DNA of 64,000 nt, taken from NCBI GenBank assembly GCA_964418695.1, contig CAYQMN010000009.1, forward strand, positions 55,822-119,821. Reading direction: 5' to 3'. The notes under the pieces were generated by a model. It had not been told where the DNA came from. It did no database searches and was given only the letters and a program-made list of their open reading frames with translations. Source of the DNA: Prado023 sp964418695 (lineage in GTDB: Bacteria; Actinomycetota; Actinomycetes; S36-B12; CAIYMF01). Positions 10,283 to 19,045 of the stretch are shown piece by piece. The position numbers and the translations under genes were made by a program. Position 1 is the stretch's first letter; the number at the start of each line of letters is the position of its first letter.

Positions 10283-11563
10283 TCAGCCCGTGGTCGCCGA
10301 CAGCCGGGCTGCTTCGTCCTTGCACCAGAGCGCGACCAGGCCTCGGAAGTGGGCGATGAAGTGGTCGTGCTCGTGGGCCGGGAACGTCGAGCGGACCGTC
10401 TCCACGATCACCGCGTCCATGCCCGGCCCGCTGAACCACTCCAGCGCGATCGCGTCGAAGTTGCGCAACCGCGAGTCGCACCAGTCGCGGTAGCGGTCCT
10501 TGTCGAAGTATCCGTCGGCCAGCTTGCGGTAGGCGGCCAGCTTCTCCTCGTAGCCCAGGTCGTCGCGGTCGGCGATCTCGAAGTACGCCCTGGTCTCCAG
10601 GTCGATCGAGGGCTTGCGCTCGGTGACCATGCAGTAGGCGCTCCACTTGACCAGTGCCTTCATCGCCCACGGGAAGTAGTAGTGCAGCGAGGTGATCGCC
10701 ACGTCCGGGCAGGCGTTCGCGTAGTCGATCGGGTAGACCTCGTCGCGCGCCCCGTTCACGCCGCGCTTCACCAGCATCTCGCAGGAGTTGAACTCCCACC
10801 GGAAGAACGCGTTGACCGTCCGGTTGATGGTGATGCACTCGTCGCCGGCCTGCGGGGAGAGGAAGTCGTGGTCCACCGCGTAGCGCGCGTGCATCGGCTC
10901 GTCGGGCAGGAAGTGCATGACCATCGTCTCCGGCCCGATCGACAGCGCCCGGGCGAACACGTCGTGGTCCTCGGCGGCCTGCAGGTGCATGAGCATCTCG
11001 CCGGAGTCGTCGTACGCGCGGAACAGCCCCGCGCGGTCGTTGATCCGCGAGACGCCGCGCCAGCCACCGCCGTCGAACGGCTTCATGTACATCGGGTAGC
11101 CCACCTGATCGGCGATCGCGCCCAGGTCGAACGGCTTGTTGTACCGGGCCGCCGTGTACGCGTACTTCGCGTTGTCCAGCGGGTTCTTGTAGGGCACGAG
11201 CACCGTCGCGGGGATCTTCAGGCCCAGTCGCATCATCGCGCAGTAGGCGGTGTGCTTCTCCATCGACTGGAACGTGAACGGCGAGTTGAGCAGGTAGACG
11301 TCGTCCATCATCGAGACCTTCTTCAACCACTCGCGCGGCACGTAGTACCAGTACGCCAGCCGGTCGATCACCAGGTCGTGGCGCGGCTTGTCGCGCAGGT
11401 TGAACGGCTCGATGGTGGTCCGCTCGGTCTCGATGCGGTGGGTCGCCCCCTCGGAGTCCTGCACCGGGCCGAGCGCCCGCACCAGCGACTCGAACGCGAC
11501 CGGCCAGTCGTTCTCGGTGCCCAGCAGCAGGCCCACGAGATGGGTGCGGATGGTGTCGTCCAT
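10283..11563 (-). CDS. ATP-grasp-like protein of unknown substrate
   Basis: 426 residues from an ATG with GGGAGG four bases upstream. The middle contains KIPATVLVPYKN followed by YPMYMKPFDGGGWRGV, which resembles the B-domain lysine and glycine-rich loop of ATP-grasp ligases. Later acidic and Asn residues (INRTVNAFFRWEFNSCEM) could complete the ATP-Mg site. Such enzymes join a carboxylate to an amine or thiol via an acyl-phosphate. It lies 29 bases downstream of an esterase and near a second one on the same strand, suggesting a shared pathway with ester-containing substrates. The family assignment is by motif and the substrate is unknown. Confidence 0.6.
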   Translation of the reverse strand: MDDTIRTHLVGLLLGTENDWPVAFESLVRALGPVQDSEGATHRIETERTTIEPFNLRDKPRHDLVIDRLAYWYYVPREWLKKVSMMDDVYLLNSPFTFQSMEKHTAYCAMMRLGLKIPATVLVPYKNPLDNAKYAYTAARYNKPFDLGAIADQVGYPMYMKPFDGGGWRGVSRINDRAGLFRAYDDSGEMLMHLQAAEDHDVFARALSIGPETMVMHFLPDEPMHARYAVDHDFLSPQAGDECITINRTVNAFFRWEFNSCEMLVKRGVNGARDEVYPIDYANACPDVAITSLHYYFPWAMKALVKWSAYCMVTERKPSIDLETRAYFEIADRDDLGYEEKLAAYRKLADGYFDKDRYRDWCDSRLRNFDAIALEWFSGPGMDAVIVETVRSTFPAHEHDHFIAHFRGLVALWCKDEAARLSATTG

Positions 11564-11592
11564 GGGTCCTCCCGGTGACTGCGACGAGGCGA

Positions 11593-12336
11593 CTACAACG
11601 TGGCGAGGTGCTTGACGGCCATCCGCTGCCAGGAGGGCCAGTCGTGCGGGGTGTCGGTGCCCCAGACGTCCAGGTCGCAGGCGATGCCCTTGGCCCACAG
11701 CGCGTGCGCGAGCTCCCACGATCCGGGCAGGGCGCGGGTCGGGTGCTCCTCGAACGCGCCGGAGCCCACCACGAGCTGGATGCTCACTCGGCTGCGCAGC
11801 CAGTCCAGGTGGTCCCCGTGCAGGTGGGGGACGTAGGCCATCGGGCTGTTGAAGTAGAACGCGTCGCCGGACTCGCCCCAGCCGTGCCATTGCTCGGGAT
11901 CGTAGGACCCGGACATCCCCACGGCATGCGGGAAGAGGTCCGCGCGCCGCAGGGCGGAGTTGACCGCGTGGTAAGCGCCCAGGCTGGGGCCGGCGGTCAC
12001 GATCGGGGTGTAGCCGCCGCAGTCGCCGTGGATCGCCGGGGCCACCTGGTCGGTGATCCAGGCGAAGTAGGCGTCGTGCCGGCGGGCCCGCTCCTCGTTG
12101 GGGATCGTGCGGTTGGACCACGAGGCCCGGTCGTTGACGTCGACCGTGAAGACCTTGATCCGGCCGGCCTCGATGGCCTCGGCGAGCACGTGGATCATCC
12201 CGTGCTCCTCCAGGTCGTAGGCGCTGCCCGCCTCGGCCGGGTAGAGCAGCACGGGCTGCCCCCAGTGCCCGTATGCCACGACATGGCCGTCGACCCCGAG
12301 GCTGGGAGCCCAGACCCGCCACTCGTCGCGCCGCAT
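11593..12336 (-). CDS. Alpha/beta-hydrolase esterase (putative esterase/D family)
   Basis: 247 residues. The nucleophile elbow is seen in AGPSLGAYHA, a candidate acid follows in the SGSYDPEQW region, and the catalytic His is likely in TPHDWPSWQ near the C-terminus. The pattern fits the 'putative esterase' group that includes mycolyltransferase-like and esterase D-like proteins. No signal peptide is present, so a cytoplasmic location is expected. It is the middle member of a minus-strand run: enterochelin-esterase-like gene, this gene, ATP-grasp-like gene. Confidence 0.8.
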   Translation of the reverse strand: MRRDEWRVWAPSLGVDGHVVAYGHWGQPVLLYPAEAGSAYDLEEHGMIHVLAEAIEAGRIKVFTVDVNDRASWSNRTIPNEERARRHDAYFAWITDQVAPAIHGDCGGYTPIVTAGPSLGAYHAVNSALRRADLFPHAVGMSGSYDPEQWHGWGESGDAFYFNSPMAYVPHLHGDHLDWLRSRVSIQLVVGSGAFEEHPTRALPGSWELAHALWAKGIACDLDVWGTDTPHDWPSWQRMAVKHLATL

Positions 12337-12431
12337 GGGCGCAAGTCTGTCCCCGGGGCGACGCCTGTTGCCCGCCGCGGATGGTCCCGGACACGCCGGA
12401 TCGGGTCCGGATCAGGAGGGATCGGGAGGGA

Positions 12432-13784
12432 TCAGGAGCCGGGCGGCACCCAGACCGCGGCGAGCAGGTCGCGCAGTGACGGGTCCAGGCAGTCGCGCCA
12501 GCCGACGTGGTTGTGGCCGTCGGGGTTCTGCACCAGCGTGGTCGGCACCCCTACCTTGGTCAGCCGCCGGGCCATCGACTGATTGTTCGCGAGGTTCTCC
12601 TCGCCGGTCCCGCAGGTCATCGCGACCCGCAGGCCGGCCAGCCGCTCGGGCTCGGCGTCCACCACGTCGACGAACCGGGTGATCCGCGAGAACCAGCGGT
12701 ACCCGCGCTCCATCCCGTCGCTGCGGGGCCGGAAGAACGACCCGGACTGGCTGAGGATGCCGCCGAAGGTGCCGGGCTGGCTGACCGCCGCATGCATCAG
12801 CGCGAGCCCGCCGAGGCTGGAGCCCACGCCCACCAGCGGCCCGCGCACCGCCACCTTCGTGCGCAGCCGCGGGAGCAGCCCCAGCACCAGCGCGCGGGCG
12901 TAGGCGGGGGAGGCCGAGTAGCTGCGGTCGCGGTCGACCGGCTGCAGGAGCAGCGCCCGGCACCGCAGCGCGGGGTCGATCCGGGCCAGCATCGCCACGT
13001 AGCGCAGCAGGTCGCAGTACCGGTCGTACTCGGGACCGTCATGCACGACCAACAGCGGCAGCGGCTCGGCCGGGCTCGAGTCCGCCGGGACGTGCAGCTG
13101 GCCGTGCACCTCGACCGCGGCATCGCCCTCCACGACCAGGTCAGGCGCGTCGCCGGCCACCAGGGTTCCGGCCGGCCGGCCATCGCCGCCGGGCAGGCGG
13201 GTCCGCCGGTCGTCCAAGTCGTCCGTGGTGGCTTGGTGAGCGATCGAGCCGATCCCCTCCCCGGGTGTGGGTGGGCGCGGTCCGGGCTCGGCCTCGTCGG
13301 ACCGCGCGGCACCGACCGGGACCAGGCTCGAGCCCGCCGTGTGGGCGGCCCGGCCGGCGAGCGCGGGCCGGCGGACGGGACCAGCCGAGCGGACCCGGGC
13401 GTCCCGGCGGGCCTGGGCGTCGGCGGCATCCGCGACCGCGACCCACCAGGCAGGCCGGTAGCCGGGGAACTCCAAGACGGACTTGTCGCCGAAGACGCCG
13501 GGCACCCGCTGCGGGTTCGTCGGGTCCGGCACCCACGACTCGCCGCCGTCCGGGTGGCGCAGCACCACCAGGTACTCCAGCCGGTCGACCGGGGGGCGCG
13601 GCATCCGGGCCACCCAGAAGTCGCCCTCGCGCGCGAACTCCGGGTGCGGATCGGACATCCGCAGGTGGTACCAGACCCGCACCGGGGTCCAGTCCCAGGT
13701 GGCGTCGATCCGGAAGACGACCTCCCCGGTGACCGGGTCGTATCCAGGCCCCCGCCGGGGCGAGCCGACGGGAGCGGAGGTCAC
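12432..13784 (-). CDS. Enterochelin esterase-like two-domain hydrolase
   Basis: 450 residues. The N-terminal 150 residues resemble the enterochelin-esterase N-terminal domain (FRIDATWDWTPVRVWYHLR...VDRLEYLVVLRHPDGGESWVPDPTN). A variable Pro/Arg-rich linker leads to an alpha/beta-hydrolase domain with LVVHDGPEYDRY, the nucleophile elbow VGSSLGGLALMH and a C-terminal catalytic His in GHNHVGW. Family members hydrolyse esters such as siderophore lactones, but no siderophore genes are nearby. The start is GTG with a weak ribosome-binding site. It is probably co-transcribed with the next two genes downstream. Confidence 0.75.
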   Translation of the reverse strand: MTSAPVGSPRRGPGYDPVTGEVVFRIDATWDWTPVRVWYHLRMSDPHPEFAREGDFWVARMPRPPVDRLEYLVVLRHPDGGESWVPDPTNPQRVPGVFGDKSVLEFPGYRPAWWVAVADAADAQARRDARVRSAGPVRRPALAGRAAHTAGSSLVPVGAARSDEAEPGPRPPTPGEGIGSIAHQATTDDLDDRRTRLPGGDGRPAGTLVAGDAPDLVVEGDAAVEVHGQLHVPADSSPAEPLPLLVVHDGPEYDRYCDLLRYVAMLARIDPALRCRALLLQPVDRDRSYSASPAYARALVLGLLPRLRTKVAVRGPLVGVGSSLGGLALMHAAVSQPGTFGGILSQSGSFFRPRSDGMERGYRWFSRITRFVDVVDAEPERLAGLRVAMTCGTGEENLANNQSMARRLTKVGVPTTLVQNPDGHNHVGWRDCLDPSLRDLLAAVWVPPGS

Positions 13785-13827
13785 GAGCCCGAGGGTAGCC
13801 GGGCCGCGCGACCGCCCTGCGCCGTCG

Positions 13828-14850
13828 TCAGCGCGTGACCAGCTGGACCCAGATCCCCGGCTGGAGGGTCTTGACCGACTCCCGGGTGCCGTCCGCCAGG
13901 GTGATCCGGTCGACGGTGGTCGCCGGATTGGGCGCCTCGTCGTCCTCCTCTCCGTCGGGCGGGGTGGGGATGTGCTGGGCGTAGACGAACTTGCCGTCGT
14001 TGGAGCAACCCGTCAGGGCGTCGTCGTCACTGAACGTGAGGGTCCCGATGGTGGCCGATCCGACGACCGAGGCCACGTACTCGCCGGCGGCGTCGTAGCC
14101 CAGCGCCGAGCCTGTGCCCAGGGCGCACACCGGCGTCCAGTCGGCGTCGTAGGTGCCGATGTCGGTGGTGGCCCCGGTGGTCAGGTCCAGGCTCTTGAGG
14201 GTGCCGGGCTTCGGCTCGGGCGGGTCGCCGAGCGGCTCGTCGGCGATCGTGAGGAGCACGACGTTCGGGTCGATGGTGCCCAGGATGGTGACCAGTCCCT
14301 CGAACGGTCCGAGCGTCTTGATCTCCGAGCCGTCCGTCAGCGAGCTGAGGGTCAGCGTGGCCGGCGCGGCGTCCTCCTCGCCCAGCGTGCTGGTGCGCAG
14401 CAGCCGGGTGCCGTCCACCAGGACGCACGGGTTGTAGGTGAGGCCCTCGCCGCCGCACCACTGCTCGGTCTTCACCGAGGACTTCTCCGCCCCGGTCGCG
14501 GCGTCACGCACGGTGATCTTCGTGGTCCAGTAGTCGGAGAAGACGCCGGTGGCCACGACGTCGCCCACGCCGTCGACGACGGCTGGGAACTCCTCGAAGG
14601 ACGCATCGCCGGTGAGCAGCTCGACGCCCGCGCCCAGCGTCCCGTCCGCCGCGATCGGGTACCGGGTGATCGTCTTGGTGTCGGTGTCCTCCGAGCCGAC
14701 GACGACCGCGCCGTTGCCCTGGATGGACGAGGTGCCCGAGGGAGCGGGTGTGCCGGACGCCCCCGGGGGGTCGTCCCCGCTCCCGGTCGATCCGCACGCG
14801 GCCACCAGCAGGAGTGCCGCGACTCCGGCCAGCGCATGACGCTTGTCCAT
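13828..14850 (-). CDS. Secreted lipoprotein, probably beta-propeller-like, unknown function
   Basis: 340 residues from an ATG preceded by GGGAGGGA. The first 20 residues form a signal peptide ending in a lipobox (LLLVAAC), followed by a Gly/Ser/Pro-rich tether, so the mature protein should be anchored outside the cytoplasmic membrane. The remainder has repeated short strands with TTGATTDIGT- and TLSSLTDGSEI-like segments that suggest a WD/YVTN-style propeller, but no named domain is certain. A CGG-motif pair of cysteines could form a disulfide. It is the first gene of the minus-strand esterase cluster. Confidence 0.7.
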   Translation of the reverse strand: MDKRHALAGVAALLLVAACGSTGSGDDPPGASGTPAPSGTSSIQGNGAVVVGSEDTDTKTITRYPIAADGTLGAGVELLTGDASFEEFPAVVDGVGDVVATGVFSDYWTTKITVRDAATGAEKSSVKTEQWCGGEGLTYNPCVLVDGTRLLRTSTLGEEDAAPATLTLSSLTDGSEIKTLGPFEGLVTILGTIDPNVVLLTIADEPLGDPPEPKPGTLKSLDLTTGATTDIGTYDADWTPVCALGTGSALGYDAAGEYVASVVGSATIGTLTFSDDDALTGCSNDGKFVYAQHIPTPPDGEEDDEAPNPATTVDRITLADGTRESVKTLQPGIWVQLVTR

Positions 14851-14992
14851 GTCAGTTCCCTCCCGGGTGCCCGCTCCCTGTCTGCGCACAGCGTGGACCC
14901 TCGCGGCGCCGGAGTCCACAAGGGCTCCGGCGAGTCGCCGGTCCCGGCCGTCCGCGGGGCATGGTGCGGGAGCCGGTGCTAGCCTTCCGGGC

Positions 14993-15083
14993 ACCACGGC
15001 AGGGGAGCGCGCCAGGCGCGCTGAGAGTGCGGGACAGCCGCAGACCCTCGAACCTGATCCGGATCATGCCGGCGAAGGGAGTC
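14993..15083 (+). promoter_or_regulatory. TPP riboswitch (THI element)
   Basis: The conserved blocks of the thiamine pyrophosphate aptamer are present in order: GGGGAGC, GCTGAGA, GACCCTCGAACCTGATC, then CCGGATCATGCCGGCGAAGGGA. It lies 38 bases before the ykoE start. In actinobacteria such elements normally block translation or transcription of thiamine genes when TPP is plentiful, so the transporter below should be induced by thiamine shortage. Confidence 0.93.
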
Positions 15084-15120
15084 GTAGCCCCATCGGCGTG
15101 GCCGGTGATGGGAGGACGTC

Positions 15121-15696
15121 GTGGACCGCAAGTGGCGCACGCTGGACATCGTGACGGTCGGGGTGCTGGCCGTCGTCTCGGGCGTGGTGTTCTGGGCCTG
15201 GAACCTGGTGTGGAACGCCACCGGCCCGGCCTTCGTGGCCTTCCCGCCGGCGCAGGCGCTGCTCTACGGGATCTGGCTGGTGCCCGGCGTCCTGGGCATG
15301 CTCGTCATCCGCCGGCCCGGGGCCTCGGTGGCCACGGCGTTCCTGGCCGCGGCGGTGTCCTGGCAGCTGGGCGCCTGGTGGGGCCTGTCGGTGCTCTGGT
15401 ACGGGGTGCTGCAGGGCCTGGCGCCCGAGCTGGTCTTCGCCGCCGGGCGCTACCGGACCTTCGGTCGGGGGGTCTGCCTGGCCGCGGGGGCCGCCGCCGG
15501 CGCGGTGCCCGGTGTGCTGGACCTGCTGTTCTTCTACCCCGAGTGGACGACGGCCTGGAAGGTGAGCTACACGGTCGCGTGCGTGCTCTCCTCGGCGCTG
15601 ATCGCGGGGCTGGGATCGCACCTGCTGGCCGGGCGGCTGGCGCGGACCGGGGTGCTGGCGAGCTTCCCGATCGGCCGGGAGCAGGCGCGGGTCTGA
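15121..15696 (+). CDS. ykoE: ECF transporter substrate-binding (S) component, thiamine/HMP type
   Basis: 191 residues, GTG start with GGGAGG upstream. There are about five to six membrane segments with many Trp and aromatic residues (GVVFWAWNLVWNAT, WQLGAWWGLSVLWYG), typical of YkoE. It should capture thiamine or its hydroxymethylpyrimidine precursor in the membrane and hand it to the energy-coupling module. The TPP riboswitch directly upstream and the ATPase/T-component fusion two bases downstream fix the context. Length and hydrophobic pattern fit the family. Confidence 0.9.
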   Translation: MDRKWRTLDIVTVGVLAVVSGVVFWAWNLVWNATGPAFVAFPPAQALLYGIWLVPGVLGMLVIRRPGASVATAFLAAAVSWQLGAWWGLSVLWYGVLQGLAPELVFAAGRYRTFGRGVCLAAGAAAGAVPGVLDLLFFYPEWTTAWKVSYTVACVLSSALIAGLGSHLLAGRLARTGVLASFPIGREQARV

Positions 15697-15698
15697 GG

Positions 15699-18152
15699 AT
15701 GCCGGCGAGCACGCGGGTCGAGGTGGGCGCGGCGGCGATCCGGGCCTGGGACTGGGGCTACCGGTACGCCGGGCGCGCCGAGCCCGCACTCGACCACGTC
15801 TCGTTCCAGGTGGACCCGGGCGAGCTCGTGGTCGTCATGGGCGCCTCGGGCTCGGGCAAGAGCACGCTGATGGCCGCCCTGGCGGGCATCCTGCCGCCTG
15901 ACGGGGCGCGCGGGGCTCTGGCGGCGGGCGCGGTCGGCGAGGCGGACGGGACAGGCGAGGTGGGCGGGACAGGCGGGGCTGGCCTGGCGGGCTCGGTCGG
16001 CGAGGTGGCCGCGGTACGAGCCGCGGGTGCGGCTGCCGGCGCGCTGGCCCCCGTGCCGGGGTCGGTCGGCCTGGTCGGCCAGGACCCGGAGTCGTGCGTC
16101 GTGATGGAGCGGGTCGGCGACGACCTGGCGTTCCCCTTGGAGGGGCTGGCCGCGCCGCCCGCTCAGATCCGGCCGCGGGTGGGTGCGGCCCGCGACCGGG
16201 TCGGCCTGGCCGTGCCGCTGGAGCGTCCGACCGCCGCACTCAGCGGTGGCCAGCAGCAGCTGCTGTGCCTGGGCGCGGCGACCATCACCGGGCCCGGCCT
16301 GCTGCTGCTCGACGAGCCGACCGCGAACCTGGACGCCCACGCCGGGCGGGTGGTGCTGGAGGCGGTCGACGAGCTGCGCGCGAGTCAGCCCTGCACGGTC
16401 GTCGTGATCGAGCACCGGGTCGCCCCGTGGCTGGCCCGCGCCGACCGGGTCCTGGTCCTGGAGGACGGGTCGCTGACCGAGGTGGCGCCCGACGCGCTGC
16501 GTGACCACCTGCGCGCTCATCCCGAGCTCGCCCGGCAGGTGTGGGTGGATCGCCCCCCGACCGCCGGGCTGGCCGCGCGGGCGGAGCCGGGCGCGGTGGC
16601 ACTGTCGGCCCGCGGGGTCGGCTTCGCCGGGAGGCTGCGCCCGGTCGACCTCGACGTCCGGCAGGGCGAGGTGGTCGCGCTCACCGGACCGCCCGGCTCC
16701 GGGAAGTCGACCCTGCTGGCGATCCTGGCCGGGCTGCTCCGGCCGACTTCGGGCACGGTCGAGCTGGGCGGCGTGCCGACCGGGGCCCCGTCGGTGCGCG
16801 ACCCGTGGGAGTGGCCGGCGCAGCGGATCGCGAGCACCTTCGGTGTCGTCTTCCAGAACCCCGAGCACCAGTTCGTCACCAGCAGCGTGCGCGCCGAGCT
16901 GGAGCACGGGCTGCATGTCGCCGGGGTGCCCGCGCAGGCGGCGGGCGAGCGCGCCGGGCGGCTGCTGGACCGGCTCGGCCTGAGCGCGCTGGCTGACGCC
17001 GACCCGTTCACGCTGTCCGGCGGTGAGCAGCGCCGGCTCAGCGTGGGCACCGCGCTGGTCCTGGACCCACGTGTGCTGCTGCTGGACGAGCCGACGTTCG
17101 GCCAGGATCCGGCCACCTGGGCCGAGCTGGCCGCGCTCGTGGCCGCGCACCGGGACGCCGGCGGGGCGGTCGTGCTGGCCACCCACGACCGGGAGCTGGT
17201 GACCGCGCTGGGCGCACGGGAGGTGCGCCTGGTCGCGGCCGATCCGGCGGCGCTGGGTCTCGAGGACCCGCCTGCGCCCGACCCGCCTGCGCCCGACGAG
17301 CCTGCGCCCGCCGCTGCCCCCGACGAGCCCGCCGCCACACCCGACGAGCCCGCGGCCACGCCCGACGAGCCCGCGCCCGACCCGGCCGCCCTCGCCGGTG
17401 CCCGCACCCCTGGCTCCGGTCCGGCCCTGCGGGGCACTCGCGAGCCTTCCGCCGGCCGGGGTCTGCGCAGTCTGGACCCGCTCGCCCTGCTCGGCGCCGC
17501 GATGCTGCTCAGCGTCGCCGCCCTGGTCTCGGCCAGCCCGGCGCTCAACCTCGCCCTGGCCGGGGTGTCGCTGACCGCTGCCCTGGTGGGTGGGCTGCCC
17601 CCGCGCCGGCTGGCGCTGATCGGCGCGCCCGCGCTCCTGGCGTGCGCCAGCGTCGCGCTGTCCAACGCCCTGCTCGGCGGCGGGATCACCACGCGCGCCG
17701 CGTGGGCCGCGGCCGCCCTGCCGGCCACCCGGGTGCTCGCGGTGGCGCTGCCCGGCCTGGTCGCCGCCGTCGCCACCGACCCGACCGGGCTGGCTGACTC
17801 GCTGGTCGCGCGGCTGCGGGTGCCCGCTCGCGCGGCCTACTCGGTGCTGGCCGCGCTGCGCCTGCTGCCGCTGCTCGGCGACGAGTGGACGATCCTGGCC
17901 AGCGCCAGCCGGGCCCGGGGGCTGGGCGGCACCGGAGTGCGGGCGCGCGCCCGCCAGTTCTCCTCGATGGCGTTCCGGCTGCTCGTGGCCGCGCTGCGCC
18001 GGGGTGCCCGGCTGGCGGTGGCCCTGGAGGTACGCGGCCTGCGCCCGGGTGCTCCGCGGACCATCGCGCGCACGCTGCGCTGGCGGGTCCGCGACACCGC
18101 CGTGCTCGTGGGGGCGACCGGCGCGCTGGCGGTCACGGCACTGCTGCGATGA
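15699..18152 (+). CDS. Fused ECF transporter: two ABC ATPase domains plus T-component (YkoD-YkoC fusion)
   Basis: 817 residues. ATPase 1 has Walker A GASGSGKST near residue 48, signature LSGGQQQ and Walker B LLLLDEPTANLD. A Gly/Ala-rich insertion of about 45 residues separates its Walker A from the Q-loop region. ATPase 2 has GPPGSGKST near residue 330, LSGGEQRR and LLLDEPTFGQD. After a DEPA-repeat linker (about residues 525-570) comes a hydrophobic CbiQ/YkoC-like domain with a SRARGLGG coupling motif. YkoD and YkoC are usually separate proteins; here they are one chain. With YkoE it should form a complete ATP-driven thiamine-precursor importer. Its stop overlaps the next gene's start (ATGA). 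Confidence 0.88.
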   Translation: MPASTRVEVGAAAIRAWDWGYRYAGRAEPALDHVSFQVDPGELVVVMGASGSGKSTLMAALAGILPPDGARGALAAGAVGEADGTGEVGGTGGAGLAGSVGEVAAVRAAGAAAGALAPVPGSVGLVGQDPESCVVMERVGDDLAFPLEGLAAPPAQIRPRVGAARDRVGLAVPLERPTAALSGGQQQLLCLGAATITGPGLLLLDEPTANLDAHAGRVVLEAVDELRASQPCTVVVIEHRVAPWLARADRVLVLEDGSLTEVAPDALRDHLRAHPELARQVWVDRPPTAGLAARAEPGAVALSARGVGFAGRLRPVDLDVRQGEVVALTGPPGSGKSTLLAILAGLLRPTSGTVELGGVPTGAPSVRDPWEWPAQRIASTFGVVFQNPEHQFVTSSVRAELEHGLHVAGVPAQAAGERAGRLLDRLGLSALADADPFTLSGGEQRRLSVGTALVLDPRVLLLDEPTFGQDPATWAELAALVAAHRDAGGAVVLATHDRELVTALGAREVRLVAADPAALGLEDPPAPDPPAPDEPAPAAAPDEPAATPDEPAATPDEPAPDPAALAGARTPGSGPALRGTREPSAGRGLRSLDPLALLGAAMLLSVAALVSASPALNLALAGVSLTAALVGGLPPRRLALIGAPALLACASVALSNALLGGGITTRAAWAAAALPATRVLAVALPGLVAAVATDPTGLADSLVARLRVPARAAYSVLAALRLLPLLGDEWTILASASRARGLGGTGVRARARQFSSMAFRLLVAALRRGARLAVALEVRGLRPGAPRTIARTLRWRVRDTAVLVGATGALAVTALLR

Positions 18153-18985
18153 TCCCGGCCATGACCGCCACCAGCCCCGTGTCCGAGCCGACTCCCGCCG
18201 CCCCCGCTCCGGTCGTGACCGAGCGCCGCGGCCACGTCCTGCTGATCGGGGTGAACCGGCCCGAGCGGCGCAACGCCTGGAACCTCGCGGTCATCTCCGG
18301 GGTCGCGGCGGCCTACGAGGAGCTGGGCCAGGACCCCGAGCTGCGCGTGGGGGTGGTGCACGGCGTGGGCGAGCACTTCTCCGCGGGCCTGGATCTGGCC
18401 GAGGTGGGCCCGGTGGTGGGCGCCCAGGGTCCGGGCGCGCTGTCCGGCGACCACGCCTACGACCCGTTCGGGGTCTGGGGGGCGCCGGTGCCCAAGCCGG
18501 TCGTGATGGCGGTGCAGGGGTTCGCGTACACGCTGAGCATCGAGCTGGCGCTGGCCAGCGACATCGTCGTGGCCGCCTCGGACGTGCGGTTCCGGCAGGC
18601 CGAGGCCGCGCGCGGGTTCCTGCCCTTCGGCGGGGCGAGCTTCCGCGCCCCGGCCAGCCTGGGCTGGGGAAACGCGATGCGCTTCCTGCTCACCGCCGCG
18701 GAATTCGGCGCGTCCGAGGCACTGCGGATCGGGCTGGTCCAGGAGGTGGTCGAGCCCGGCCAGCAGCTGGAGCGCGCGGTGGCCCTGGCCGAGCTGGTCG
18801 CGGCCCAGGCCCCGCAGGGCGTGCAGGCCACCCTGGCCAACGCCCGGATCGCCCGCAGCCAGGGCACAGCAGCAGCGACCGCGCACCTGTCCGAGGTGCT
18901 GCCGGGGATCCTGGCCAGCGAGGACGCCGCCGAGGGTCTGGCGTCCTTCCTGCAGCGCCGAGAGGCGCGGTTCACCGGGCGCTGA
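18149..18985 (+). CDS. Crotonase / enoyl-CoA hydratase family protein
   Basis: 278 residues if translation starts at the ATG overlapping the upstream stop (ATGA); an ATG four codons later is equally plausible. The oxyanion-hole segments RPERRNAWN and FSAGLDL, and the later AVQGFAYTLSIELALASDI and GASFRAPASLGWGNAM stretches, are standard crotonase features. Whether both catalytic Glu residues of true hydratases are present cannot be settled by eye, so the reaction (hydration, isomerisation or other acyl-CoA chemistry) is open. The overlap with the thiamine transporter may reflect gene packing; no functional link is evident. Confidence 0.85.
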   Translation: MIPAMTATSPVSEPTPAAPAPVVTERRGHVLLIGVNRPERRNAWNLAVISGVAAAYEELGQDPELRVGVVHGVGEHFSAGLDLAEVGPVVGAQGPGALSGDHAYDPFGVWGAPVPKPVVMAVQGFAYTLSIELALASDIVVAASDVRFRQAEAARGFLPFGGASFRAPASLGWGNAMRFLLTAAEFGASEALRIGLVQEVVEPGQQLERAVALAELVAAQAPQGVQATLANARIARSQGTAAATAHLSEVLPGILASEDAAEGLASFLQRREARFTGR

Positions 18986-19045
18986 CCGCGAGCGGACGCC
19001 CGCTGAGACGGCAGTCGCGGGGTCGGGCGCGTACCGTTGCCGGGC

